A stretch of 64,000 nt of DNA from Cloacibacillus sp. An23 (GTDB lineage: Bacteria; Synergistota; Synergistia; Synergistales; Synergistaceae), in the NCBI RefSeq assembly GCF_002159945.1, contig NZ_NFJQ01000006.1, forward strand, positions 1 to 64,000. The letters are read 5' to 3'. The position numbers were made by a program, and so were the translations under genes. Shown piece after piece: positions 17,175 through 26,620 of the stretch (its first letter is position 1; each line of letters opens with the position of its first letter). A model generated the notes under the pieces. That model saw nothing but the letters and a program-made list of their open reading frames with translations. It was not told where the DNA came from and ran no database searches.

Positions 17175-18309
17175 TTACAGCTGTCCGGCTTTATATTTTT
17201 TATGTACCCAGTAGGGCAGTATGAACATGAACGGGATGTAGATCACGGGAACGCCCATGTAGGACAGGAAAATCTTGTAGCCCCAGTTGACTATCGCGAG
17301 AATGCCGAACTGTCCGAGCGCTATCGCTATGACCATGAAAAAAGCTATTATCAGGAAGCGCGATGCGACGCTGCCTACCTTCAGCTTCGACGACACGACG
17401 CCTTCGTACCTCGCCACCGTGCCGCACATGAAACCAACACCTGTGCTGAGTACGGCGAGCATGGCGAGAGTTACGTAAATCAGATGGAAGTGCGTCCCCA
17501 TGCCTATGCGTTTGAGCGCGGTGACGACCGGCAGGCTGTCGGTGAGAGCCCCGGGCATCTGCGAGGCGAAGAGCGTGTTCATTATCATCGTGCATCCGCC
17601 GACGAGCACGGAGCCGAGGACCGCCGTGACGAGCGAGTCGCGTTTGCTTTTTATTACGCCTTTTGAGGTCGCCATGCCGGAGTCGATGAACGAGCAGAAA
17701 ATGGCTATGTAGAGCACGATGTTGAGGATCACCGTGCCGTACGAGGCGTTCATCGTCCTGTCGGCTATGTACTCGTGCGTTGCGGGCCACGACGGGCCGA
17801 CGCCTTTGACGCCGATGGCGAGAACCATGAGGACCAGCGCCACTGTGATAGCCGTCGAGGCGTGGCGCACGAGCGCTTCACCGAACAGCAGCAGCGCGAC
17901 GACCACGACGACGGTGGTAAGCCCGCCGATGAAGAAGGGGATTCCGAGCGTCTCAAGCAGCGCCCCGCCGCTCGCGTAGGACATGGAGGGCTATGACGAT
18001 GCTCGAAAGCAGAACGGCGAGCTCCTTGTAGGCGACGAAGATTTTTCTGTATCTTCCGAACACGACGTTGTAGAAATCGTGGTAGTTGTACACCTGATAT
18101 AACCTGCATGTTTCAAGAACGTAATAGACTATCCACGAGCTGATTATCATCAGGACGATGGGGCCGACGTAGACGCCGAGCCACCCGTAGCCGACGAAGT
18201 ACTGCACGAGCTGCGCGCCGCTGGCGAAGCCGGGCCCTATGTGCGTGCCGAACCAGACGCACGCAACGGATACGGGCCCCATTAACCCTTTTAGCGTGCC
18301 GCCTGACAT
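17175..18309 (-). pseudogene. YkvI-family membrane protein, frameshifted
   Basis: Two overlapping frames make one ~375-aa membrane protein. The 5' part (18309 to about 17985) begins M-S-G-G-T-L-K-G-L-M and carries G-P-G-F-A-S-G-A-Q, the YkvI first-helix motif. The 3' part (from about 17984 to 17175) continues S-Y-A-S-G-G-A-L-L-E-T-L-G-I-P-F. They join near 17985-18000, where one extra base shifts the frame. No other damage is visible, so it is either a recent inactivation or a sequence error. It lies 3 bp downstream of the aldolase gene, consistent with an operon. Confidence 0.75.
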
Positions 18310-18311
18310 CG

Positions 18312-19088
18312 CTATCCCTCCCTGATGTCTCTTACAAGATTCCTGAATGCGCTGATGTAGAATTTCGTGTCGAGGGACACCGCAGCCGCGTCGAATCCCT
18401 GCTCAAAGTAGGCGCGCGTGGACTTCGCGTCTCCGGTGTAGAGCATCGCGAATTTTCCGGTCTCTTTGCATGCCTTCAATATTCTGTCGATTGAGTCCTT
18501 AAACTCCTGCGTGCCGAATTCTCCGGGCTTTCCGAGCGCGGCGGAAAGGTCGAACGGGCCGATGAATATTCCGTCGACGCCCTCGATATGCGTTATTTCT
18601 TCTATTCCTGCGAGGCATCCCGCCGTCTCGCACTGGGGAATCAGCAGGGTTTCGCTGTTGCAGGTCTCGAAATACGGCGTGAGCCCTTTACTCGCGTAGT
18701 CCGCTTCGCCCCATATCGCGTCGCGCCCCCACATTACGCCGCGGCTGCCGACCGGGTAATATTTCGCGTAGCCGACGAGGTCGCGCACCTCCTGCACCGA
18801 CTCCACGCACGGGACGACGAGCCCCTGGACGCCTATGTCGAGCATCTTCAGCACCGACGGGCGGCTGCAGTCCTTGATTCTCGCGAGCGGCGTGATATTG
18901 CGCAGGCATGCCGCGCGCACGAGGTCCGCCGAGCTTTCCGGCTCGAACGGGCCGTGCTCGGAATCTATGATGAAGAAGTCCAGCCCCGAAGCTCCGAGGC
19001 ATTCGACGGCATTCGAGCCGCCTATCTCAAAAAACGTCCCAATCCCTTTGCCGCCGGCGAGCAGTTTTTCTTTCAGCAAGTTTTTCAT
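18312..19088 (-). CDS. HpcH/HpaI-family aldolase
   Basis: 258 aa from the ATG at 19088, which has AGGAG upstream; an earlier ATG overlaps the preceding gene and would place the ribosome site inside the coding region. Class II pyruvate aldolase of the HpcH/HpaI family with I-I-D-S-E-H-G-P-F (about 44-52), the metal-site region L-L-I-P-Q-C-E-T (about 150) and D-G-I-F-I-G-P-F-D-L-S (about 175). These enzymes split 4-hydroxy-2-oxo acids into pyruvate and an aldehyde. It overlaps the region just after the hydroxyacid dehydrogenase, forming an operon. Confidence 0.9.
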   Translation of the reverse strand: MKNLLKEKLLAGGKGIGTFFEIGGSNAVECLGASGLDFFIIDSEHGPFEPESSADLVRAACLRNITPLARIKDCSRPSVLKMLDIGVQGLVVPCVESVQEVRDLVGYAKYYPVGSRGVMWGRDAIWGEADYASKGLTPYFETCNSETLLIPQCETAGCLAGIEEITHIEGVDGIFIGPFDLSAALGKPGEFGTQEFKDSIDRILKACKETGKFAMLYTGDAKSTRAYFEQGFDAAAVSLDTKFYISAFRNLVRDIREG

Positions 19089-19101
19089 CGTATTCGCTCC
19101 T

Positions 19102-20082
19102 TTACTTCGCAATGGCCTTTTTGTTTATCGTGTTGTAGGGGATTTCTCCGCGGCACAGCGTGACCGCCGTCTTCGCCGCCTTTTCGTGGAGCTCTTCAGT
19201 CGATTCGACGCCGTCGTAGCCCGCGTGCGGCGTTAGTATGACGTTGTTCATGGAGACGTACGGATGGTCGCTCGACGTTATCGTCTCAAACTCGACGACG
19301 TCCAGCCCCGCGGCTCCGACCTTACCGGATTTCAGAGCCTCGATGAGGTCGGCTTCGCAGATGATCGGGCCGCGCGCGGTGTTTACGATGATCACGCCGT
19401 CCTTCATCTTCGCGAGCGCCTCTTTGTCTATCATGTGGCGCGTCTCCGGCGTCATCGGGGTGTGGACGGAGATGATGTCGGCCTGCTCGAACAGTTCGTC
19501 CTTCGTGAGGCGTTTCACGCCATGTTTCTCAAAAACGTCGTCGGGTAGGAACGGGTCGTAGGCTGCCACGTTGTAGCCCATCGGCTTGGCGAAGGCGGTG
19601 AGCTGGCACGCGATGGCTCCGAAGCCGACGAGGCCGAGCGTCCTGCTGCTCGCCCGGCGCATCGGGATCCCTTTCGGGCCGCGCGACCATAGCCCCTGCC
19701 GGACGTTTTTGTCGAAGAGCAGAAGATTGCGCGAGAGCGCGAGAATGAGCGCGAAGGCGTGCGTCGCCACCTCCGGGATGCAGTAGTCGGTGAAATTGCA
19801 GACGGGCAGGCCGCGCTTGTTCGCCGCCTCTATGTCTATCGCGTCGACGCCTATCCCGTAACGGACGAGCCCTTTCAGATTCGGGCAGGCGTCCATGACT
19901 TCGGCGCTGAGCTTGACGAGCACCGTCATCAGCACGTCCGAGTCTTTGCAGCGTTCTATAACGTCCCGCTCGTTCGCGCAAGTTTCGAGCACGAGCTCTA
20001 TGCCGTTTTCGGCGAGGAGCTTCTTTTCGATTGCGTAATCGTATCCGACGAAAAAGTCGGAGTCCACAAGACAGACTTTCAT
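19102..20082 (-). CDS. D-isomer-specific 2-hydroxyacid dehydrogenase
   Basis: 326 aa from the ATG at 20082, which follows AAGGAGG. The NAD-binding domain includes T-L-G-L-V-G-F-G-A-I-A (about 142-152). Catalytic residues fit the family: Arg in N-T-A-R-G-P (about 233), Glu after it, and His in L-T-P-H-A-G-Y (about 285). It resembles the CtBP/phosphoglycerate dehydrogenase-like group and should interconvert a 2-oxo acid and a D-2-hydroxy acid. It is first gene of a minus-strand group with the HpcH/HpaI aldolase and the frameshifted transporter; a GntR regulator is divergent. Confidence 0.9.
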   Translation of the reverse strand: MKVCLVDSDFFVGYDYAIEKKLLAENGIELVLETCANERDVIERCKDSDVLMTVLVKLSAEVMDACPNLKGLVRYGIGVDAIDIEAANKRGLPVCNFTDYCIPEVATHAFALILALSRNLLLFDKNVRQGLWSRGPKGIPMRRASSRTLGLVGFGAIACQLTAFAKPMGYNVAAYDPFLPDDVFEKHGVKRLTKDELFEQADIISVHTPMTPETRHMIDKEALAKMKDGVIIVNTARGPIICEADLIEALKSGKVGAAGLDVVEFETITSSDHPYVSMNNVILTPHAGYDGVESTEELHEKAAKTAVTLCRGEIPYNTINKKAIAK

Positions 20083-20396
20083 AATAAATTCCTCCTTTTG
20101 GGTTGTATGGCTTGCCGCTGGCATTTATTCTATGTTGCGCGCGAAATGTGTATCAAATAAAAGACAGGCGGCGGCGCGCTGGAAGCTTCCGTGTATTCTG
20201 AAAAGACATCGCATATTAGTGCATGAGGTTAAATGTTTAATTAAAAAACTCACAATATTTCAATATGTTTATGGCTTTGTGGTATTATGAGAACAGTTAG
20301 GTTTTTTATAAGATATTGGACTACACGCTTCGGCGCGGCGCGGGAACTCCGTATGACAGGGCAGCGTGCGCGTGCGGTAAGAGGGAGGTTTTTGCG

Positions 20397-21137
20397 TTGC
20401 CGTCTCCGAGAGAATATATCCAGAAAGTTTTGGACAGAAATCCGTTCACTCCGCTGTGGCAGGCGGTGTTCTCATATCTCAAGCGCGAGATCATCACCTT
20501 GAAGCTGCCCCCGGGTGAAAAACTCATGGAGAGCCGCATAGCTTTGGAGCTTGAGGTCAGCAGGTCTCCGGTGCGGCGCGCCGTTGAACAGCTTGTTATG
20601 GAAGGGCTGGTCGAAACGCATGACGGCAAGCCGCAGGTTTCGACTATCACCAAGAAAGATTTGCAGCATCTCGCGTTCGCGCGCTTTGAAATCGACGGGG
20701 AATCGGCGGGGCTTGCCGCGAAAAGGATAATGAAAGAGGATTTGTCCGCGATGGAAAACCTGCTCGGACAATTTGAAACTTTTCACGGAGAAGAGCCTTT
20801 CTACAGATTTGCTATCATCGACGACAAATTTCACGCGATCATATATAAGTCGTGCGGGAACCCGTATTTGCAGTCGATGTACGCGGTCATCCGCCCTAGC
20901 CTGCTGAGGTACAGGTATTACTCGATGACCGTCTATCCGGATAAAGAGGATATGCTTCGGAACACGTACGTATGTCACGGCGCTATTTTCCACGCGCTGA
21001 AAAATCATTTGTCGCACTGCGCAAAGGTGGAGGCACAGCAGGACGCCTCTAGGATGGCCGAGACCATAGCGGTCATTCCGAATATGGTAAACTACGATAT
21101 TTTCAAAACACTCGATAATTCTGCAATAGATTTATAG
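20397..21137 (+). CDS. GntR-family regulator with FCD-type C-terminal domain
   Basis: 246 aa from the TTG at 20397, which has GAGGGAGG eight bases upstream; a longer frame to 20316 lacks a site. N-terminal winged HTH (Y-L-K-R-E-I-I-T-L-K-L-P-P-G-E-K-L-M-E-S region with S-R-S-P-V-R-R-A-V-E-Q-L) and an all-helical ligand-binding domain (about 90-235) of the FCD type. Such regulators respond to small organic acids. It is divergent from the hydroxyacid dehydrogenase/aldolase genes, which it likely controls. Confidence 0.88.
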   Translation: MPSPREYIQKVLDRNPFTPLWQAVFSYLKREIITLKLPPGEKLMESRIALELEVSRSPVRRAVEQLVMEGLVETHDGKPQVSTITKKDLQHLAFARFEIDGESAGLAAKRIMKEDLSAMENLLGQFETFHGEEPFYRFAIIDDKFHAIIYKSCGNPYLQSMYAVIRPSLLRYRYYSMTVYPDKEDMLRNTYVCHGAIFHALKNHLSHCAKVEAQQDASRMAETIAVIPNMVNYDIFKTLDNSAIDL

Positions 21138-21614
21138 CTTCCGCGCTGTGTTATCAGTGCAGAATTCATTTGCGGAGCTGCGTAATAGGAGCCACGTATG
21201 TGAAAATCCGGCGGACGACGGATCTTCCTGCAAGCCTGGCTGTAATTTATGCGTCCTGCGTATGAGCGGAGTTTTACGGCAGAAAGTCAGCGCGCCCGTT
21301 GAGAAGCGGCTCTAGGCCGCCAGCTGCAGCATTGCGTGGAGCTTCGCATGGAGCGCGGTCGTCTGGTGTGTCAAATCGTTTCTAGCGCATGTAGAGCGAA
21401 TTGCCGTAATGCATGTTTCCATAATTCAAGCGGCTTTGCAGTGTGAAGAATCTCCGTTGCCTGAGCGTCCATGTCGTAGTCCAAGCCGCCGTCGTCATAG
21501 TTCGACGCGCCGTAATGGGGCGCGCAGTGTAAAACATGCATAATGAGATAGAGCCAGACGGCGCTGCATTGAGGAACGGAGGCAGGCAAAGTGTTGAGTT
21601 ATCGTTACAAAAAA
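21138..21614. other. Gene-free stretch
   Basis: About 480 bp between two convergent genes. I see no convincing ORF, repeat or RNA. Confidence 0.4.
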
Positions 21615-22532
21615 CTAACGTCGGTTCACGCGCCAGATGCCCGCCGTTATCATCATCGCTCCCAGCGCGAGCCATATCGTGTAGCGTTCGCCGATCAGCA
21701 GGTAGGATATGACCATGCCTGCGAGGGGCTGGAGGAACTGGAACACCGTCAGACGCGCCACCGGTATGGCGGAAAGAGCTCTGTACCAGAAAAGATAGGC
21801 GAGGCCGGAGGATAGCGCGCCGAGGAAGACGAGGGCCGTCCATGTGCCGGCCGTGAACGACGGGACGACGGAGTAGTCGGTTCCTACGGCGAGAGTCGCG
21901 GCGAAGGCGAATAGCGCGGCGAATACCAGCTCCCAGAAGATTGAGAACGAGGGCGGCATGTCGTGTTTGAGGAAGCGGCGCGAGACGACTAGGAAGACGC
22001 CCCAGTTCAGCACCGATGCGAGCATCAGCCAATCGCCCCACGAGCCGAACGAAGCCTCGGCCGTCTCTTTCACAGTCCCGGCGGCGAGCACGAGCGCGAC
22101 TCCGGCCGAGGCCAGCGCGAGCCCGGCGGCGGCTCCGCGCGACAGCTTTTCCTTGAGGAATATCCAGCCAAGCGCCGCTACGGCCGCCGGCGACGCGACC
22201 ATCATCCAGTTTGCGTTGCCCGCGCCCGCCGTCTTCATCGCTACAGCCTGTATCCCCTGGTGGAAGAAAATCCCCTGAAAACCAAGAAAAGCCAGCAGCG
22301 CAGCCTCGCGCGCCGAGGGCAGCCGCAGCTCGCGCGACGCGGCGCAGCCGAGCGCGAGCACGGGGAGGGTCATAGCGAGGCGTATGAAAAGTATCAGCGA
22401 CGGCTCCGCCTGCGCGAGCGCGTACTTGACCGCTGCGAAGCTCCCGCCCCATATCGTTACGGCGCATAGCGCCATCGCGTAATCCGCCGCGCGCGGAGCG
22501 CGCTGTCCCGAGATTTCATCCTTTTCCGGCAT
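21615..22532 (-). CDS. EamA-family (DMT) transporter
   Basis: 305 aa from the ATG at 22532. A TATAAT on the minus strand at 22574-22569 places transcription start near 22562, so the longer frame from 22583 is unlikely. About ten hydrophobic segments form two EamA repeats: the first starts A-L-C-A-V-T-I-W-G-G-S-F-A-A-V-K and the second S-V-L-N-W-G-V-F-L-V-V-S-R-R. Members export amino acids or metabolites; substrate unknown. Monocistronic. Confidence 0.88.
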   Translation of the reverse strand: MPEKDEISGQRAPRAADYAMALCAVTIWGGSFAAVKYALAQAEPSLILFIRLAMTLPVLALGCAASRELRLPSAREAALLAFLGFQGIFFHQGIQAVAMKTAGAGNANWMMVASPAAVAALGWIFLKEKLSRGAAAGLALASAGVALVLAAGTVKETAEASFGSWGDWLMLASVLNWGVFLVVSRRFLKHDMPPSFSIFWELVFAALFAFAATLAVGTDYSVVPSFTAGTWTALVFLGALSSGLAYLFWYRALSAIPVARLTVFQFLQPLAGMVISYLLIGERYTIWLALGAMMITAGIWRVNRR

Positions 22533-22723
22533 TGACGACACCGTCCCAACTTGAAATATAACGCGAAGATTATACAGCTTCACGGCGCGTTCCGCCTCGC
22601 CTCGCGCCTCCTGTTAAGAAACGCGGCCGTTGGCGGCCTCGCGGGATACGCGGGCTTGGAGCCGACGGACGCCGCGTCCGCTGGGAGGCGTTATAGTTCT
22701 TTAACTTTTATAAAAAAATATAT

Positions 22724-22869
22724 GTCGCCCCGCAACGTCCCTGTGTCCGATGAAGCGGGGCAGGATCTGCGGGGCCTCCGTCCCGTCCCCAGCGGCAGCT
22801 TTTGTGGCTATATCGCATTGTTTTAGCCTCAGTGTTTAGGACGGAGGTTCCGCGCAGAAGATTCGCGGA
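22724..22869 (-). repeat. Dispersed ~150-bp structured repeat, copy 2 (reverse)
   Basis: Read on the minus strand it gives CCGCGAATCTTCTGCGCGG, then CCTCCGTCC and GGGACGGAGG as a long-range stem, then GGCCCCGCAG..TTGCGGGGC. It is the closest match to the copy at 54.66 kb. It lies between divergent eamA and lysR. I see nothing else in the rest of 22533-23140. Confidence 0.75.
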
Positions 22870-23140
22870 ACGAAGTCGTTTTTATATAAAAGTTAAGCAC
22901 TATACAGGCTGCGGCTTTGCGTCGGTGTGGTTTGACGCGCAGTGTCAGACGCGGCACCATACGTTTTGCTTATAGGGCTTGCAGCTGTATTTTCCCGGCC
23001 GGGCCGCGCCGAAAATCCGCGCGTCCAGGCTTAAAAAAGAAATGGAAAAATATTTCCTTTTTTATAAAACCGGGACACATTTTTTTAATTTATCTGCTAT
23101 TATTAAGAGAGCGCCAGAATAACGACCGGAGGATAAATTT

Positions 23141-24085
23141 ATGAATAACATACAACACCTGCGCTACGCGGTAGAGGTGGCGAAGACGGGCTCGATATCG
23201 CGGGCCGCGGAAAACCTCTTTATGGGCCAGCCGCATCTAAGCAAGGCGATACGCGAGCTCGAAGACGACATGAACATCACCATATTCCGCCGCACGCCGA
23301 AGGGCGTCGAGCCGACGGAGCAGGGCGAGCAGTTCATAGAATACGCGCGCCGCATCCTCGAACAGGTGGACGAGCTCGAAGCGCTCTATAAACCCTCCGG
23401 CGTAAAAAAGTTCAGCCTTTCGCTGCCGCGCGCGAGCTACGCGGCCTTCGCCTTCACGGAGTTCGCGGCGGAGCTCGACGACGCGGAGGGGCTTGACATT
23501 AAATACCGCGAGACCAACTCGACGCAGGTCATAAAGGACGTCGGCGACGCCGTATCGAACCTCGGCATACTGCGCTGCCAGAGAGAGCACGAAAAATACT
23601 TCCTGAGCGCGCTTGCTGAGCGCTCGCTCGGATGCGAGCCGGTGTGGGAGTTCGAGTACCTTGCGCTGATGTCGCGCGCCCACCCGCTCGCGCGCCGTCC
23701 CGAGCTGAAATACGGCGAGCTGCGCCTATATACGGAGATAGTCCACGACGACAATTCGATTCCCGCGATGCCGGTCTCCGAGGCGCGCGTGCTGGCGCAG
23801 AAGCACGAGAAAAAGAAAAAGATAGCCGTCTACGAGCGCGGCATACAGTTCGAGCTGCTCTGCCGCGTGCCTTCCACTTATATATGGGTCTCTCCGATGC
23901 CGCGCGAGACGCTCGACCGCTTCGGCCTCGTACAGAAGCGGTGCAGCGACGCGGACAACGCTTTCCGCGACTTTCTCATCTTCCGCAGGAATTACCGTTT
24001 CACCTCCGAGGACGAGCTGTTTGTGAAAAAACTGCGCGAGACCGTGGCGAAGGTGAAGGCGGAGACGGAGCCTGCGAGCGCGTAG
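23141..24085 (+). CDS. LysR-family transcriptional regulator
   Basis: 314 aa, family length. N-terminal winged HTH (M-N-N-I-Q-H-L-R-Y-A-V-E-V-A-K-T-G-S-I-S-R-A-A-E-N-L and Q-P-H-L-S-K-A-I-R-E-L-E-D) with the usual linker helix and a substrate-binding domain (about 95-300). GGAGG precedes the ATG. Convergent with the DUF362 cluster downstream and divergent from eamA; the target is not evident. Confidence 0.93.
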   Translation: MNNIQHLRYAVEVAKTGSISRAAENLFMGQPHLSKAIRELEDDMNITIFRRTPKGVEPTEQGEQFIEYARRILEQVDELEALYKPSGVKKFSLSLPRASYAAFAFTEFAAELDDAEGLDIKYRETNSTQVIKDVGDAVSNLGILRCQREHEKYFLSALAERSLGCEPVWEFEYLALMSRAHPLARRPELKYGELRLYTEIVHDDNSIPAMPVSEARVLAQKHEKKKKIAVYERGIQFELLCRVPSTYIWVSPMPRETLDRFGLVQKRCSDADNAFRDFLIFRRNYRFTSEDELFVKKLRETVAKVKAETEPASA

Positions 24086-24457
24086 GCCGGGGCGAGAGGA
24101 GCGGCGCGCGCCGGCCGCAAGCGGCGTTTCACAAACGACGCGGCGTCCGCCGTCCAGGACTTCCGAAAATCTGGCGAAGTCAAGGCGGCCGGACGCCGCG
24201 TGAATATTTACGGACGTTTAGCGGCGCTTAAGGAGAAACGGCGCGCCTTACGCCGTTCAGCGGCTGCGTGAAGTTTCGCGCGCGCCGCCGGACTTTTTGA
24301 ATTTCACCGTTGCTTTGCCGGAACCGGCGGCGTCAGAGGCATGTGGCCGTTAGAGGCGCAAGCCGCCGGACGCCCGGCCTCACAAGTCCGGCGCGACGGT
24401 TTTTCTTCTTTGAGCTAAACGTATCCGCCTTTGCGCTGTTACGCCGTCAGAAGCGGC
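24086..24457. other. Gene-free stretch between lysR and the DUF362 cluster
   Basis: About 370 bp, GC-rich, between convergent genes. I see several short inverted repeats but no clear terminator, gene or repeat copy. Confidence 0.35.
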
Positions 24458-25351
24458 TTAGTCCAGACTTATAAGCTTGTACTTCCTGCTGCCGAGCCCT
24501 ATCTCTTCGCCGTATTCGAGCGTGCGAGGGCCGTCGCGCGACTCCATGCGCTCGACGAGCGCGGCTCCGTCGGGCGCGGCGCGGACGAGATCGACGCAGG
24601 CCTGGTCGAGCGCCACGGGGTCGAGCGAGGCGAGCACGCCGATGTCGTGCATCTCAGGCTCGGAGGGCGTCCCGTCGCAGTCACAGTCTACGGATAGGCG
24701 GTTCATAACGTTTATGTAGAGGATTTTATCGCCGAGCGCGTCAGTCACGGACTTCGCCGCCTCCGCCATCGACTCGATGAAGCCGTTGCTGTGTATGACG
24801 CTCTTGCCGTGCCCGGAGGCGAGCCCTATCGAGATGTTCTTGACCGCGCCGCCGAGCCCCGCCATCGCGTGCCCCTTGAAGTGCGAGAGAATGACGTAGA
24901 AATCGTAATTCCCGAAGTGCGAGCCGACGAAGTTTTCCTTGAGATGCCTGCCGCCGCGCACGGGGAGGGCCGTTTCACCCTCCGCGTCCAGTATGTCCAC
25001 CTTCGCTATCTTTGTAAATCCGTGCTCTTCTGCGACCTTCATGTGATTTTCCGCGTCGCTGCGCGCCGTGCCGTAGGCGGTGTTGCACTCGACTATCGTG
25101 CCGTTCACCCCGCGCACGAGCTTTTCTATCAGCTCCGGGCGCAGGTAGTTGCTGCTCGGCGGCTCTCCGGTGCTTATCTTCACGGCGACGTTCTTCCCCT
25201 CGGCTTTGCGTCCGAGAGCCTTGTAGACCTTTACGATCGAGTCGGGCGTTATTTCCTTCGTGAAATATACCGCCGGCGGCTCGGCAGCGAAGGCCGCGCC
25301 CGCGCAGAGCGCCGCCGCGGCTGCCGCCGCAATAATTTTTACGCTTTTCAT
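24458..25351 (-). CDS. Secreted DUF362 protein, copy 1
   Basis: 297 aa. Residues 1-22 are a Sec signal ending A-A-F-A-A. The rest is a DUF362 (COG2768-like) domain: Y-F-T-K-E-I-T-P at the mature N-terminus, H-F-K-G-H-A-M-A-G-L-G-G-A-V-K-N (about 158-173), and the S-V-D-C-D-C-D-G motif near 219 followed by D-I-G-V-L-A-S-L-D-P-V-A-L-D-Q-A. The ferredoxin-type Cys-x2-Cys insert often found in COG2768 proteins is absent; the Cys-Asp-Cys pair could still bind metal. It is the last gene of a minus-strand cluster with two paralogues at 25.6 and 27.4 kb. Function unknown. Confidence 0.85.
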   Translation of the reverse strand: MKSVKIIAAAAAAALCAGAAFAAEPPAVYFTKEITPDSIVKVYKALGRKAEGKNVAVKISTGEPPSSNYLRPELIEKLVRGVNGTIVECNTAYGTARSDAENHMKVAEEHGFTKIAKVDILDAEGETALPVRGGRHLKENFVGSHFGNYDFYVILSHFKGHAMAGLGGAVKNISIGLASGHGKSVIHSNGFIESMAEAAKSVTDALGDKILYINVMNRLSVDCDCDGTPSEPEMHDIGVLASLDPVALDQACVDLVRAAPDGAALVERMESRDGPRTLEYGEEIGLGSRKYKLISLD

Positions 25352-25416
25352 TCCTGTCTCTCCTTTCGGCTGTTTGTAGTTGTCTAACTGACAAGGGAAA
25401 ACAACGGGGGTTCATC

Positions 25417-25510
25417 GTCATTCCGCGCTTGGCGCGGAATTCAGCGGCGTTAAATGCGTGAAGCTGTGTGGAACATGAGTCGCTGGATACCGGGTCAAGC
25501 CCGGTATGAC
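25417..25510. repeat. 94-bp palindromic dispersed element, copy 1
   Basis: Begins GTCATTCCGCGC and ends CCCGGTATGAC, with a CCGCG..CGCGG-type inner hairpin at each end and a variable middle. Copies of the same length lie at 42243-42336 and 57357-57451. It separates DUF362 copies 1 and 2. Confidence 0.8.
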
Positions 25511-25613
25511 AAATTATGTTCTTCCCAAAAAGTTAGATATTTATATGTCCAAACGCTGCCGGTCGGAACCGTCTCCGTGCCGCTGAAAAAGAGGCGGACG
25601 GGCCGCCCCTTCG

Positions 25614-26564
25614 TCAGTCTATCGAAACGAGCCTGTATTCGCGTCTGCCCGCTCCGGCTTCTTCGGCGTACCGCAGCAGTTCGGTGTGGTGGTAGTCCTC
25701 CCACTCGCGGCGCAGCTCTTCGGTCGCCGCCGCGCCGAATGTCATGTCCACGGCGGCCTGGTCTACGGCTACGGGGTCGAGCGATGCAAGTATGCAGAGG
25801 TCGCCGGGGTTCTTCGTGCCTTCGCAGCCGTCGTCCGGCTCCGTCGATGAGAGTACGTTGATGAAGACCCACGCGTCTTTTTTATAGTCGAGCGCGGCTT
25901 TAACGGCGTCGGCGAAGGCTTCGAGCTGTTCTTCCATCGGCGCGGGCGAGTAGCGTTCTGTCGTCGCGCCAGCGCTGTGTATGTTGCATTTGCCCGCTGG
26001 CGAGGCGAGGCATATCGTCAGGTTTTTGAGCGTGCCGCCGTAGTGTTCGATGTGGTGCGGCTTGAAGCGCACGACCGATATGACGGAATCGTAGTCCGCG
26101 AAGTGCGAGCCGGTGCGGTGGAACGTCAGCCGCTTGCCGTTCGTCACTGGCATGTCGAGCTCGCCGTCGGCGTCAAGGATGTCTACCGGGGCTACCGCCG
26201 TGAAGCCGTGCTCGGCGGCGAGCGCCATGTGGCTCTCCGCGTCGGAGCGGCGCGCCGTCATCGCGTTGGATTCGATGAAGGTCCCGTTCACGCGCTCTGC
26301 GAGGCCGCGCAGCATCTCGGGCGGCAGGTACGGGCCGCCGGGCGTCTCGAATGTCAGCTTTATGCCCACTTTGCCGCGAGGCGCGCGTCCGAGCGCCTCG
26401 TATATTTTCACGAGCCCTTCGGCGCTCACGCCGCGCGTCGCGAGGACGACGGAGGCTTTCTCGCCGTCGGTGCGGTGTGCGAGTCTGCCGAAGTCAGCCG
26501 CGGCGCACTCCCCCGCCGACAACGCGAGGGCCGCGGCCGCTATGAGCGACAGTCCTAAAATCAC
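25614..26564 (-). CDS. Secreted DUF362 protein, copy 2
   Basis: 316 aa from a GTG with AAGGAGG upstream. A short Sec signal (about 1-22) precedes a DUF362 domain aligned throughout with copies 1 and 3: F-K-P-H-H-I-E-H-Y-G-G-T-L-K-N, D-L-C-I-L-A-S-L-D-P-V-A-V-D-Q-A. The Cys-Asp-Cys motif of the other two copies is degraded here to D-D-G-C-E-G, keeping one Cys, so any metal site is probably altered. It lies 56 bp downstream of the tautomerase gene on the same strand. Confidence 0.85.
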   Translation of the reverse strand: MILGLSLIAAAALALSAGECAAADFGRLAHRTDGEKASVVLATRGVSAEGLVKIYEALGRAPRGKVGIKLTFETPGGPYLPPEMLRGLAERVNGTFIESNAMTARRSDAESHMALAAEHGFTAVAPVDILDADGELDMPVTNGKRLTFHRTGSHFADYDSVISVVRFKPHHIEHYGGTLKNLTICLASPAGKCNIHSAGATTERYSPAPMEEQLEAFADAVKAALDYKKDAWVFINVLSSTEPDDGCEGTKNPGDLCILASLDPVAVDQAAVDMTFGAAATEELRREWEDYHHTELLRYAEEAGAGRREYRLVSID

Positions 26565-26620
26565 CTATTTTCCCTCCTTATGACGAAGGCGCGCGGCTTT
26601 CCGTCCGCGCGCCGTGTCCT

